This document shows positions 1 through 8,097 of a stretch of DNA of 64,000 bases, piece by piece (the first letter of the stretch is position 1; every line of letters starts with the position of its first letter). A program made the position numbers and the translations under genes. Source of the stretch: CAVONV01 sp963697355 (GTDB lineage: Bacteria > Acidobacteriota > Vicinamibacteria > Marinacidobacterales > DATDRI01); NCBI GenBank assembly GCA_963697355.1, contig CAVONV010000035.1, forward strand, positions 186,001 to 250,000, in the 5' to 3' direction. The notes under the pieces were generated by a model. It had not been told where the DNA came from. It saw only the letters and a list, made by a program, of their open reading frames with translations, and searched no databases.

Positions 1-166
1 GCCGGTATCTTCCTCCACGCTGTACGCTACGATGAGTAAGGTGATCTCCCACGGCTTCAATGACACTTCGTGGGACTTGCGCCCCCGCGCCGTTATCGAA
101 GAAAACGGACTGGGAACCGTCCAGTGCCGGAAAGAAACCTCGAACGAACTCCAGAGGGAACTCCAC
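1..166 (-). CDS. Class V aminotransferase / cysteine desulfurase-like protein (5' part only)
   Basis: The gene reads leftward off the window edge, so only about 55 N-terminal residues are present. A GTG codon (166-164) starts it, with an AAAGGAG ribosome site (174-180 on the complement) seven bases upstream. The peptide contains LEFVRGFFPAL, then SVFFDNGAGAQVP, then a VQRGGRY stretch. This is the typical opening of PLP-dependent class V aminotransferases of the cysteine-desulfurase-like group, where FDNAAGSQVP-type motifs lie near residue 25. The PLP lysine lies outside the window. The exact substrate cannot be told. The assignment rests on recognising the N-terminal family pattern. Confidence 0.72.
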   Translation of the reverse strand, partial: MEFPLEFVRGFFPALDGSQSVFFDNGAGAQVPRSVIEAVGDHLTHRSVQRGGRYR

Positions 167-213
167 TATCGAACTCCTTTGTTTACGGTAACCGCACCGG
201 GAAAAAGCGGCGC

Positions 214-219
214 ATTATA
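214..219 (-). promoter_or_regulatory. Putative -10 box (TATAAT)
   Basis: A perfect TATAAT reads on the minus strand about 48 bases upstream of the GTG of the aminotransferase. No good -35 hexamer sits 16-18 bases upstream, so the promoter may depend on an activator or may be a chance match. Confidence 0.35.
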
Positions 220-246
220 GCACGGCGCCTCCGTCGACCGTCACTC

Positions 247-606
247 TCACCGACCGCGGAGCAAATCCACTAACTCGGCACTGAATTTGGATCGTGGAAG
301 AACGCGTTCGCAGCCGGCAGCTCGTGCCCGCCGGCCCAAGTCAGCCTGTACGTGAGAAAAAAAAGACACGAGAGGGATGGATGCCGTCTCAGGTTCATCA
401 CCGAGTCGTCGGATAACATCTATGGAATCGATCGTGTTGTCGTTCAAGTCCAAAACGACCAACTCAGCTCCGCTTCTTACTGCCGCCAACAAACCGTCCG
501 CCGTGGTTGCGAGAGTTAGGTCCACATCTGCCTGCTTCGCCGCAGCTCGTATCTTGGCCGCGAAGAACAAGTCGGTGACTCCGACCAACACCCTCTTTTT
601 CGACAT
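247..606 (-). CDS. Stand-alone receiver-like (CheY-fold) protein
   Basis: This 119-residue protein has a response-regulator-like beginning (KKRVLVGVTDLFFAAKIRAA). ELVVLDLND follows near residue 50, with an Asp at the usual end-of-beta-3 position, and VSFFSHVQADL lies in the region of beta-4. The acidic pair expected after beta-1 is missing (GVTD instead of VDDE), so phosphorylation may be lost or altered. There is no output domain. It lies upstream of the aminotransferase on the same strand and divergent from ygfZ. A TATAAT box sits at 633-638 on the minus strand, 27 bases before the ATG. The fold assignment is fairly secure. The role is unknown; similar small receivers pair with kinases or act as decoys. 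Confidence 0.6.
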   Translation of the reverse strand: MSKKRVLVGVTDLFFAAKIRAAAKQADVDLTLATTADGLLAAVRSGAELVVLDLNDNTIDSIDVIRRLGDEPETASIPLVSFFSHVQADLGRRARAAGCERVLPRSKFSAELVDLLRGR

Positions 607-672
607 TTTCCCTCTGTCGCTGGTTCTTTATGATTATACTGAGTTTTGTCGTAGAAGCACTGAGGGTCGACA

Positions 673-1755
673 TTGCCAAAGAAAACACCTTTGTTTGAGA
701 CTTTCGCGACTCAGGGAGCAACGTTCCGTGAGGTGGGTGACTGGGTCATTGCCGAAACCGTCACCACGTGGGAAGACGAGTACCAGGCCGCGCAGACGGC
801 GGCTATCGCTGGGGATCGGTCCTACCGAGGTAGGATAAGGGTCACGGGGAAAGACCATATTCAATTCCTTCACAACATGCTCAGCAACGACATCAAGTCG
901 TTGCAACCCGATGCGGGGATACACGCCGCCTTGCTGTCCCGCAAGGGTAAGCTCATCTCGGATTTGTTCGTCCACCGGCGGGCGGAAAATGCATTCTTGG
1001 AGATGGAGTCGCAGAGCGTGGGACCGATATCCGAGGCGCTTTCTCGCTACATCGTCACGGAGGACGTCGAACTGGAAGACGTGAGCGGCCAAAACGCCAT
1101 CATCACCGTAGCGGGTCCACTTTCTCTCGAGCTGATGTCCGAGCTCATGGGCTCTTCCTTCGCCGAATCACTCCCCCTTCAATCCAAGCACGGCAACATC
1201 AATAACCTGCCGCTCACGGTCGTTTCCGTACGGCACGGCCCTGGACCCGGGTTCGATGTCTACGTCGAGGCCGATCGGGCAGCGGACCTTCTCCAGCGTT
1301 TGTCCGAAATCGACCGAAGTGGGAACATCCGACTCGCGGGGTACCGAACGATGGATACGCGCAGGATCGAAATCGGAGAACCGCTCTTCGGTATCGACAT
1401 GGACGACTCCCATCTGCTGCTCGAAGCGGGTCTGCGGTCAGCTGTAAGCTTCAACAAAGGGTGCTACATTGGACAGGAATATGTTGCTCGTCTGGCTCAC
1501 CGTGGGCATTTGAACCGCAAACTGGTCGGGCTGAAACTAACGGAAACGGTTGTTCCTGAGCACGATGAGGAGATCTTCGGCGATGACCGCTCGATCGGTC
1601 GGGTGACAAGCGCAACACTCTCCCCGGCTCTCGGTTGCCCCATAGCCCTCGGCTACGTTCACCGAGACTTTTTCGATGCCGGTACTGCAGTGACGGTCAA
1701 GAACAACCGTGGCGATTTGCGCGCAGTGGTCACCGATCTTCCTTTCTTGGAATAG
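673..1755 (+). CDS. ygfZ: YgfZ/GcvT-family folate-binding protein
   Basis: This 360-residue tetrahydrofolate-binding protein is of the GcvT fold. The family member YgfZ supports iron-sulfur cluster assembly and repair. The signature KGCYIGQEYVAR occurs near residue 260, with the conserved Cys of the KGC-Y-x-GQE motif. The N-terminal half contains IQFLHNMLSNDIK and GKLISDLFVHRR, also typical of the family. The start is a TTG preceded by GAGGG, and no ATG fits the homologous N-terminus. The next gene begins two bases after the stop, so the two are probably co-transcribed. It is divergent from the receiver gene. Confidence 0.88.
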   Translation: MPKKTPLFETFATQGATFREVGDWVIAETVTTWEDEYQAAQTAAIAGDRSYRGRIRVTGKDHIQFLHNMLSNDIKSLQPDAGIHAALLSRKGKLISDLFVHRRAENAFLEMESQSVGPISEALSRYIVTEDVELEDVSGQNAIITVAGPLSLELMSELMGSSFAESLPLQSKHGNINNLPLTVVSVRHGPGPGFDVYVEADRAADLLQRLSEIDRSGNIRLAGYRTMDTRRIEIGEPLFGIDMDDSHLLLEAGLRSAVSFNKGCYIGQEYVARLAHRGHLNRKLVGLKLTETVVPEHDEEIFGDDRSIGRVTSATLSPALGCPIALGYVHRDFFDAGTAVTVKNNRGDLRAVVTDLPFLE

Positions 1756-1757
1756 TC

Positions 1758-2294
1758 ATGAAAATCTACACACGGACCGGCGATGGCGGCGAGACGAGTT
1801 TCTTGGACGGCGGTCGGGTTCCCAAAAGCGCCCTTCGCGTGGAAGCCTACGGTGAGGTAGATGAGCTCAATGCGTCCATCGGCGTGGCTCGAACGGAGTC
1901 GACTCACGAGAGTGTTCAAACCTCGCTGGACGAGATCCAAAAGGACTTGTTCTCGGTGGGAGCGATTCTCGCGGATCCCAAAGGTGAGCTAAAAAGCGAA
2001 AAGGCGCTATTGGAGCCTATGAACGTCGAACGACTCGAGGCGCAGATCGATCGGATCGAGGGCGAGCTTCCCCCATTGAAACAATTCATTTTGCCCGGAG
2101 GCTCAAAGGGAGCCGCACACCTCCACCATGCCCGATCCGTATGCCGCAGGGCGGAGCGAAAGATCGTCGAGCTGGCGAGAAACGAGCCGGTCCCCTCGAT
2201 TGCTGTCAGCTACATGAACCGTCTTTCCGACCTACTCTTCGTCTTAGCCCGGCTCGAGAACCAACATCGGAACATCCAAGACCGGGTGTGGTGA
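1758..2294 (+). CDS. Cob(I)yrinic acid a,c-diamide adenosyltransferase (PduO/MMAB type)
   Basis: This 178-residue enzyme transfers the adenosyl group of ATP to cob(I)alamin to make adenosylcobalamin. The N-terminal KIYTRTGDGGETSFLDGGRV is the ATP-binding signature of the PduO-type family. The middle holds VEAYGEVDELNASIG and the C-terminal half SVCRRAERKIVELAR with NRLSDLLFVLAR, all family hallmarks. The ATG at 1758 gives the canonical MKIYTRTGD start and follows the ygfZ stop by two bases. Length is normal for the family. It implies that the organism uses adenosylcobalamin. Confidence 0.92.
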   Translation: MKIYTRTGDGGETSFLDGGRVPKSALRVEAYGEVDELNASIGVARTESTHESVQTSLDEIQKDLFSVGAILADPKGELKSEKALLEPMNVERLEAQIDRIEGELPPLKQFILPGGSKGAAHLHHARSVCRRAERKIVELARNEPVPSIAVSYMNRLSDLLFVLARLENQHRNIQDRVW

Positions 2295-2309
2295 GTCACA
2301 TGGGATACC

Positions 2310-3587
2310 ATGATGTGTGCTGAACCACCTTCCACGAGATCCGGAGCTTCCAGTCGAGACGTGGAGTCCGAAGAGTCGACCGCCCCCGAAGCGAAACGTC
2401 GGGCCTTTGCGGTCGTCCACTACCATGAAATCGCACTCAAGAAACGAAACCGCCCCCACTTCGTCGGCCGACTGGTAAGAAACATCGAACAGGCCGTCTC
2501 GGATCTTCCGGTGTCACGAGTAGTTGCCTTGCCCGGCCGATTGCTTGTTCAGCTCGACGACGAAGATGTTTGGTTGAAACTCCACGAGCGTCTGACCCAG
2601 ATCATGGGCATTGCCAATTTCGCCCGTGCCGAAAGAGTGGAGCCGGACATCGAAGCCATGGCCGCGACGGCGATCGAGTCCCTGCAGGGGCGAGAGTTCT
2701 CCTCCTTTCGCATACGAACCCGGCGCGCCGACAAGCAATTCCACTTGAACTCGATGGAAATTGATCGTGAGGTCGGCGGGAGGGTCAAAGCGGCATTTGG
2801 AGCCGCCGTCAACCTGAGCTCGCCGGAGCTCACCGTTCATATAGAGGTCTTAGCTCGAGAAGTTTTTGTGTCCTTCGACAAAGTGGACGGCCTTCGCGGG
2901 GTCCCCGTTGGAACGGGCGGGAGAGTCGCCGTCCTTCTTTCTGGGGGAATCGATTCCCCGGTCGCCGCTTACCGCATGATGAAACGAGGATGCCGAGCCG
3001 TCTTCGTCCACTTTCATGGGGCGCCTTTTCTCTCCCGTGCCTCTCAACAAAAGGCCAAGGAATTGGTCGAGCTGTTGACTCGATATCAGTTCGGTTCGTG
3101 GTTGTTTCTCGTCAAATTCGGCGATCTGCAACGACACATCATGCTGTCGACGCCGGCGCCCCTACGGGTTGTACTCTATCGACGCTTCATGATGCGGATT
3201 GCGTCGAAACTAGCCACGCATCGGCGCGCCAGAGCACTCGTCACTGGTGAGAGCCTCGGGCAAGTCGCTTCTCAGACGTTGGAGAACATCTCTGTCATCG
3301 AGCAAGCGGCGGAGCTTCCCATCTTGCGCCCCCTCATCGGAATGGACAAGGAAGAGATCATCCATCAGGCCAAGTCGATCGGCACCTATGACATCTCCAT
3401 TCTTCCCGACCAGGATTGCTGCCAACTCTTTATTCCCAAGCATCCAGCGACAAAAACCCGCCTCTACGAGGTAGAAAAAGCGGAGGAGTCGCTGGATATC
3501 GAGGCTATCGTGCAGTCTGCCGTTGAAGAAGCGGAAGAAGTTCGGTTTGAGTATCCGAATAGAGAACTCGAGCCCGCCTTCGCATAG
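2310..3587 (+). CDS. thiI: tRNA 4-thiouridine sulfurtransferase ThiI (no rhodanese domain)
   Basis: This 425-residue enzyme is predicted to thiolate U8 of tRNA and can donate sulfur for thiamine biosynthesis. The order is an N-terminal ferredoxin-like region with HYHEIALKKRNRPHF, a THUMP domain (about residues 85-195), and a PP-loop ATPase with SGGIDSPVAA at 211-220. GESLGQVASQTLENI and the LPDQDCCQLF segment (about 375) follow. The rhodanese domain of the E. coli protein is absent, as in many bacteria that rely on a separate sulfur donor. The first 30 residues are low-complexity and the true start could lie slightly downstream. It follows the adenosyltransferase gene by 15 bases. Confidence 0.92.
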   Translation: MMCAEPPSTRSGASSRDVESEESTAPEAKRRAFAVVHYHEIALKKRNRPHFVGRLVRNIEQAVSDLPVSRVVALPGRLLVQLDDEDVWLKLHERLTQIMGIANFARAERVEPDIEAMAATAIESLQGREFSSFRIRTRRADKQFHLNSMEIDREVGGRVKAAFGAAVNLSSPELTVHIEVLAREVFVSFDKVDGLRGVPVGTGGRVAVLLSGGIDSPVAAYRMMKRGCRAVFVHFHGAPFLSRASQQKAKELVELLTRYQFGSWLFLVKFGDLQRHIMLSTPAPLRVVLYRRFMMRIASKLATHRRARALVTGESLGQVASQTLENISVIEQAAELPILRPLIGMDKEEIIHQAKSIGTYDISILPDQDCCQLFIPKHPATKTRLYEVEKAEESLDIEAIVQSAVEEAEEVRFEYPNRELEPAFA

Positions 3588-3610
3588 CTCCGGCGAGGCC
3601 TCGCCGGAGC
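3587..3610 (+). terminator. Perfect 24-bp palindrome at the thiI stop codon
   Basis: Two 12-base arms (GCTCCGGCGAGG and CCTCGCCGGAGC) form a perfect palindrome with no loop. It begins on the last base of the thiI stop codon. There is no T-run after it, so a strong rho-independent terminator is not shown. It may act as an mRNA 3'-end stabiliser or a protein-binding site. Confidence 0.45.
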
Positions 3611-3652
3611 CGCCTTGTGAGCGCCCTCGGCGGCGGAGGCGGGAATTCAAGA

Positions 3653-3678
3653 ACTCGAGTACTCGAGTACTCAAGAAT
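3653..3678 (+). repeat. Dispersed short repeat, copy 1 (ACTCGAGT-rich)
   Basis: The octamer ACTCGAGT occurs twice in tandem here, and the second leads into ACTCGAGTACTCAAGAAT (3661-3678). The same 18 bases occur inverted at 22555-22572. Both copies lie in non-coding spacers next to short GACAGTA- or TTACTGC-type repeats. Confidence 0.5.
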
Positions 3679-3791
3679 GGGGGATCCGAATAGCGGGTCT
3701 CGGATCGAACGGCCCACCGGCTATCGACCAGTAGGCCGTGGACAGTAGGTGGTAGACAGTATCGACGAGAAACAGTGGCATAATTGGGACA

Positions 3792-4619
3792 ATGGGTCGA
3801 GCCAGGAACATTCTCGTCTTGGTAGTGATTCTAGGCATAGGCCTAACGCTCTTCGTCATGCTGTTTGAAGAGAAACTCATCTATTTCCCCTATAGGGATC
3901 TCGATATGACACCGGACCAACTAGGGCTCCGGTGCGACGATTTGTCTTTGACGGCGGAGGACGGTGTTCGTCTTCACGGCTGGTTCTTCCCCTATGAAGA
4001 TTCCAAGTTCACGGTCCTCGTTTTTCATGGCAACGCCGGAAACATCTCCCACCGGCTGGACCGAGTCCTCCTCATGCAGTCCAAGATCCAAACCAGCATT
4101 TTGCTGTTCGACTATCGGGGCTACGGCAAGAGCGAGGGCAACCCGGACGAGCAGGGCACTTATCGCGACGGTCGTGCGGCGTTTCGATATCTCACTCGAG
4201 AACGCGGGATCCAGGAAGACCGCGTCGTTCTCTTCGGAGAGTCGCTGGGGGCTGCGGTGGCGGTGCAATTGGCTCTAGAGGGGGCGGGGCGGGCGCTGGT
4301 GCTCGAGTCGGCATTTACGTCTATTCCAGATGTGGGACGTGTGCACTATCCGTTCCTTCCCGTGACGAAGCTCGTGCGGACTCGGTACGACAACTTGGAT
4401 AAGATGCCAAGCATCCGGATGCCTATTCTCATCTTACACGGCCAACGTGACCGTACCGTCCCCTTTGAGCACGGCCGCCGCCTCTACGAGGCCGCAAACG
4501 AGCCCAAGAGGTTCTTCCCGATCGAAGGAGCCGGCCACAACGACACTTTTTTCCTAGGCGGCGACGCCTATTGGCAAGTGTGGAGAGAGTTTCTGGAATC
4601 AGTGGGTAGTGGACAGTAG
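3792..4619 (+). CDS. Membrane-anchored alpha/beta hydrolase (ABHD13/BEM46-like)
   Basis: This 275-residue serine hydrolase has one N-terminal membrane segment (about residues 6-25, ILVLVVILGIGLTLFVMLFE). The hydrolase fold follows. VLVFHGNAGN forms the oxyanion region, the nucleophile elbow is GESLGAA (Ser near 148), the acid is in HGQRDRTVP (Asp near 217), and the base is in GAGHND (His near 246). This arrangement matches the BEM46/ABHD13 family, usually annotated as a phospholipase- or esterase-like hydrolase of unknown substrate. The active domain could face either side of the membrane; one signal-anchor helix suggests the periplasm. The gene stands alone between repeat-bearing spacers. 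Confidence 0.82.
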   Translation: MGRARNILVLVVILGIGLTLFVMLFEEKLIYFPYRDLDMTPDQLGLRCDDLSLTAEDGVRLHGWFFPYEDSKFTVLVFHGNAGNISHRLDRVLLMQSKIQTSILLFDYRGYGKSEGNPDEQGTYRDGRAAFRYLTRERGIQEDRVVLFGESLGAAVAVQLALEGAGRALVLESAFTSIPDVGRVHYPFLPVTKLVRTRYDNLDKMPSIRMPILILHGQRDRTVPFEHGRRLYEAANEPKRFFPIEGAGHNDTFFLGGDAYWQVWREFLESVGSGQ

Positions 4620-4707
4620 GGGCGCCGACTGCCTACTAGCTTCTTCTTCACTGACTTTCTCCTTTCTACTAGCTTCCCCCGGGCAAGGACAAGGGCACGG
4701 GCACGGG

Positions 4708-4761
4708 GCATCCGCACGAAGTTGGTCTCCGATGCGGCGGACGTCCCGGCCGTGCGGATGC
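4708..4761. repeat. Inverted-repeat element, copy 1
   Basis: Arms GCATCCGCACG (4708-4718) and CGTGCGGATGC (4751-4761) flank a 32-base middle holding GTCTCCGATGCGGCGGACGT. The element matches 19551-19611 read on the other strand, and part of it recurs near 59253. A run of GGGCACGGGCACGGGG lies directly to its left, as in the second copy. This looks like a small non-autonomous repeat (REP/MITE-like) in the spacer after the hydrolase gene. Confidence 0.55.
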
Positions 4762-4858
4762 TGGTCACTGGCTTCTTGACTGGCCACTGTTCACGGTTTG
4801 CCGATCCCCCCCAAGCGAAGTCATGATATGTTTACAATGTGGATGAAGGAGGTATACG

Positions 4859-5473
4859 TTGGGCGACTTAGACCACGCCGAGGTTGAGCTTACCGAGCCC
4901 GGTCGGCCGGTTTTCTACCCGAAGGTTGGACACTGCCTCTATCGGGGCATTGTCGAAGATCGGGCCGTGCCAGGCCTTAAACTACTGGAACTAGAGGATA
5001 TCGAAGAAGGCAGCCGTATTCTTGTCCCTATCGAGAGGGTACCCATACTTCGCCTACGGCCTGCAGGCGGCGCGTTGGAGGATATTCGCGAAGAGTTGTC
5101 CAAGGATTTCGAAACTCCCTTGGAAACGGACGAGGCACGGGAACAACTCGTCGACGAGCTCATCACGGAAGGCAGTCCCCGAGGACTAGCCAAAGCGCTG
5201 AAAATACTACACTTAATGCGTCAGAACGACGGGTTGAGCAGAGAGGAAGAACAAACTCGTAGGCGCATTCGAAGCTGGCTGGCCGCGGAGGTCTCCCTCG
5301 CAAAGGATTGCACCCGAGCCGAGGCCCAGGCTCTCATCACGCGAATCCTCCAAGAAACCATGGCCACCCACAAGAAGAAGGAAAAAGAAGAGGCAAAAGA
5401 ACGCCGTCGCGCTGCCAAAGCAGCCGAGAAACAGGCCGAGGCAGACAAGCAACGAGAGTTGGATCAAAACTGA
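4859..5473 (+). CDS. CarD/CdnL-type RNA polymerase-interacting regulator
   Basis: This 204-residue protein has a CarD/TRCF-type RNAP-interaction fold at residues 15-75 (VFYPKVGHCLYRGIVED, then SRILVPIERVPILRLRP). A helical region follows, and the tail is highly charged (about 165-204, rich in K, E, R and A), probably a coiled coil. Family members bind the beta subunit and stabilise open complexes at promoters. A TTG start is chosen because GAAGGAGG lies seven bases upstream and no ATG is near. The C-terminal region is more divergent than in classical CarD, so DNA binding through that part is uncertain. A hairpin follows the stop. Confidence 0.75.
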   Translation: MGDLDHAEVELTEPGRPVFYPKVGHCLYRGIVEDRAVPGLKLLELEDIEEGSRILVPIERVPILRLRPAGGALEDIREELSKDFETPLETDEAREQLVDELITEGSPRGLAKALKILHLMRQNDGLSREEEQTRRRIRSWLAAEVSLAKDCTRAEAQALITRILQETMATHKKKEKEEAKERRRAAKAAEKQAEADKQRELDQN

Positions 5474-5493
5474 TGGCGCCGCGAGTTTAAGAG

Positions 5494-5517
5494 CCTGAAA
5501 AGCCATTTGTTTTCAGG
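5494..5517 (+). terminator. Putative terminator hairpin after the CarD-like gene
   Basis: CCTGAAAA and TTTTCAGG form an 8-bp stem with an 8-base loop, about 20 bases after the stop codon. The following sequence is GAAGATTC rather than a T-run, so the call is moderate. Confidence 0.4.
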
Positions 5518-6089
5518 AAGATTCTAGCTCCCCGGTCTTTTCTCAGCAAGCTCCTCCAACCGGGTTTCGTTGTGGAATTTCCCCCATTTTGTGGGCAATA
5601 ACCCAAGATTCCAACTCGGACAAGAAGGACCGGGTATTCTCTCTATCTCTCAACTATATTCTTATCAGTTGTTTATACGTACAACCTTTCACCTCCGGCA
5701 ATGGAACGGCTCTTGCAGTTCGGCGGTACAACGGGAGGGAGGTAAAGGGTCCACCGCGCGGCGACATACCAGTCGCCGAAATGATGCCCCGGAGACCTCC
5801 CAAGGCACGGTTTGCTGCGAGGATCGCTGGCCCCTCGCCGGAAGCTGGTGCCATGGATAAAAAAGGCCTCCGGGTCCTCCTTCCCATTAAAAACTAGAAG
5901 GAACTGGCCGACAGAGTCGGTCGCCGGAGCGCGGGCGGGGTTCATCGCTCGTTGAAGAGTTCGCCAAGCTCTTCAACATTCGAAGTCATCCCTTCCACGA
6001 GTAACCTGCCCACCCGCCAAAGCCAAGGGAGCGTGACCCCGCCCCGGCATTCCTTTCTGCAGTACCAACGCCTATTCGCATTTCCCTTC
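5518..6089. other. About 570 bases without a recognisable gene
   Basis: No open frame here looks like a protein. The longest, on the plus strand at 5589-5897, has no family resemblance and no good ribosome site. I searched by eye for RNase P, SRP and tmRNA signatures and found none. The left part is AT-richer than its surroundings. A small untyped RNA remains possible. Confidence 0.4.
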
Positions 6090-6119
6090 TTGACAGCCCT
6101 CGAACTAGGGTGCTACTTA
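6090..6119 (+). promoter_or_regulatory. Putative sigma-70-type promoter of the FHA-GAF-PP2C gene
   Basis: A perfect TTGACA (6090-6095) is followed by an 18-base spacer and TACTTA with an upstream TG (TGCTACTTA), an extended -10 form. A TATACT also overlaps four bases further on but with a 22-base spacer. The predicted transcript would have a leader of about 100 bases before the ATG at 6227. Confidence 0.45.
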
Positions 6120-6226
6120 TACTAGTTTGCGGTGTCTTCGAGGCGACATCTCTTGCTTGAAGAAGCTCGTGCCCTCGTGTCGGCGAGCCGCAAATCCAAA
6201 AAGAGAGAGGATCCCGGTAGTCCGCT

Positions 6227-7963
6227 ATGACTCAGAAGCCCGAACTTCTAGTACGCCCACTCCATGGAGAGCCCTTTCGCTTCCCTGTCGAAAAGCCCGT
6301 CATCACCATCGGTAGATCTAAGCGCAACGACCTCGTGCTTGCCGATCAGTGGCTCTCTCGCCACCACGCCGAGATCCGTGAAGCCGACGGTGACTTCGCT
6401 ATCCACGATTTGGACAGCCGCAATGGCACATTGGTCAACGGCGCGAGAATCAACGCACAGGTCCCTCTCCAAAACGGCGACATCATTACTCTGGGCGATC
6501 AATCCATCACGTTCATGCAGGAAGATTCCCGGCCGGTCATCCTCTCCGAGAGTCTGGACGACCTCGACATGGAGGGTACGGTCGTCGTCCCCACGGAACA
6601 ACTCCTAGCGGCAACCCGAGGCCAAGAAGAAACCTGGGACAACCTCGATAGCCCGGGGGCAAGACCGCCGGCCAGCGCACTTCAGCAAGATCCCGGCCGT
6701 ATCGTCAAACAGAACCAAATCCTGACTGCGCTCAGTCAGGCAAGCATGGCGCTCATCAGCGATCGTCCGGTCACCGAGCTCATGGAGTTCATACTCGAGC
6801 TCGCGTTCCGGGTCGTCAAAGCGGAGCGAGGATTTCTCATGCTCACGGCAGGAGACGGCAATGGCAATGCCGAGGGCCTCGAGGTCAAAGCGGTACGATC
6901 CAGTTCGGACGAAGACTTGAAGGCCGAGGGCATTACATTCAGCCGTTCCATCGCAGAAAAGGTGATTGCCGAAAAGGTCTCGATTCTCACCAGCAATGCC
7001 ATGACGGATCCTCGGTTTCGCTCCCAAGACTCCATCGTCGCCGTGGGGATCCGCTCAGCCATGTGTGTACCGCTCTGGAACAACAAGACCGTTACGGGAT
7101 TGATTTATGTCGACAGCCGGATTCACGACAACGTCTTCAATCAAGACGATCTGTCTCTGCTGACTTCTCTCGCCAACGTAGCAGCGATCAAGCTCGAGAA
7201 CGCCAAGCTCGTCGAAGCGATGATCGAAAAGAAGCGCATCGAGCACGAACTGGAGCAAGCTCGTCGTATCCAAAAGGATGCACTCCCCAGCCTGGCGCCC
7301 GACCTCCAAGGCTGGGATATCTACGGTACGAACACTCCCTGCTACACCGTCGGCGGTGACTACTATGATTTTGTCACCCGACCTAGTGGCAATCTGGCCT
7401 TTGCCTTGGGGGACGTCTCCGGCAAGGGGATTCCCGCCGCAATGATGATGATGGTCCTGAGGGCTACTGTGAATTCCTCCACCCAACAAGAAGACAGCGT
7501 GGACAGCATCGTAGCCCACACGAATCGTGTCATGTTCCACAATTCCCCGGAACAGTCGTACGTCACATTCTTCCTGGGTGACTTGGATCCCGAGTCCGGC
7601 GAGTTGAGCTACGTCAACGCCGGCCACATCCCTCCGATTCTCTACCGAAAGGCCTCGGGGACGCATGAGCTACTCGAGGCGGGTGGTACAGTGGTCGGAC
7701 TCTTCGACGGTATGGAGTACCAACGCGGCCAGACGCGACTCGACCCAGGTGACATTCTCGCCGTATTCACCGACGGCATCAGCGAAGCGTGGGGGCAGGA
7801 CGACGAAGAGTTCGGAGAGGATAGAGTGACCGACCTCATCAAGAAGCACGCTTCGCTCAACGCCAAAGAGCTCATCGACACGATTCAGCAAGAGGTCGAT
7901 CAGTACACAGGGGGCAGTCGACCCAGCGACGACTGCACATTCGTTGTCGTCAAACGCAGCTGA
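6227..7963 (+). CDS. FHA-GAF-SpoIIE/RsbU-type PP2C phosphatase
   Basis: This is a 578-residue soluble signalling protein. An FHA domain (about 20-95) carries GRSKRNDLVL, SRHHAEI and DSRNGTLVNG, a phosphothreonine-binding module. A linker leads to a GAF domain (about 180-325), which includes SIAEKVIAEK and AMCVPLWNNKTVTGLIYVD. A helical connector with EHELEQARRIQKDALP (about 345) precedes a PPM phosphatase domain (about 365-575). The phosphatase has GGDYYDF, ALGDVSGKGIPAA, VNAGHIPP, FTDGISEAW and DDCTFVVV, which supply the metal-binding Asp residues. RsbU-type enzymes dephosphorylate anti-sigma-factor antagonists or act in other partner-switching pathways. No partner gene is adjacent. Confidence 0.92.
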   Translation: MTQKPELLVRPLHGEPFRFPVEKPVITIGRSKRNDLVLADQWLSRHHAEIREADGDFAIHDLDSRNGTLVNGARINAQVPLQNGDIITLGDQSITFMQEDSRPVILSESLDDLDMEGTVVVPTEQLLAATRGQEETWDNLDSPGARPPASALQQDPGRIVKQNQILTALSQASMALISDRPVTELMEFILELAFRVVKAERGFLMLTAGDGNGNAEGLEVKAVRSSSDEDLKAEGITFSRSIAEKVIAEKVSILTSNAMTDPRFRSQDSIVAVGIRSAMCVPLWNNKTVTGLIYVDSRIHDNVFNQDDLSLLTSLANVAAIKLENAKLVEAMIEKKRIEHELEQARRIQKDALPSLAPDLQGWDIYGTNTPCYTVGGDYYDFVTRPSGNLAFALGDVSGKGIPAAMMMMVLRATVNSSTQQEDSVDSIVAHTNRVMFHNSPEQSYVTFFLGDLDPESGELSYVNAGHIPPILYRKASGTHELLEAGGTVVGLFDGMEYQRGQTRLDPGDILAVFTDGISEAWGQDDEEFGEDRVTDLIKKHASLNAKELIDTIQQEVDQYTGGSRPSDDCTFVVVKRS

Positions 7964-7983
7964 TCTCGTCCTCGAGTCTGGTT

Positions 7984-8012
7984 TTGCACCGGTCGAGAGG
8001 GCGGGCTAGAAT
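7984..8012 (+). promoter_or_regulatory. Putative promoter of hsp20
   Basis: TTGCAC (7984-7989), a 17-base spacer and TAGAAT (8007-8012) form a good sigma-70-like promoter. The -10 and next bases (TAGAATCT) recur before lon at 8591-8598, suggesting the two stress genes share a promoter type. Confidence 0.45.
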
Positions 8013-8024
8013 CTGAGTTTTCGA

Positions 8025-8042
8025 ATCGGCAACTTTGCCGAT
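8025..8042 (+). promoter_or_regulatory. Perfect palindrome in the hsp20 leader
   Basis: ATCGGCAA, a CT centre and TTGCCGAT form a perfect 8-bp inverted repeat. It starts 13 bases after the predicted -10, at or just after the expected transcription start. It could be an operator or a 5'-leader hairpin. It is not a CIRCE sequence. Confidence 0.45.
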
Positions 8043-8097
8043 CTAGAGTACGTTCAAATAGGTATCTCCACTTTTCCTGGATAGGAACGAGGGCGAT

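Noticed and set aside
5589..5897. Open frame of 102 residues in the spacer
   Set aside because: No ribosome site, no recognisable motif, and the composition is not protein-like.
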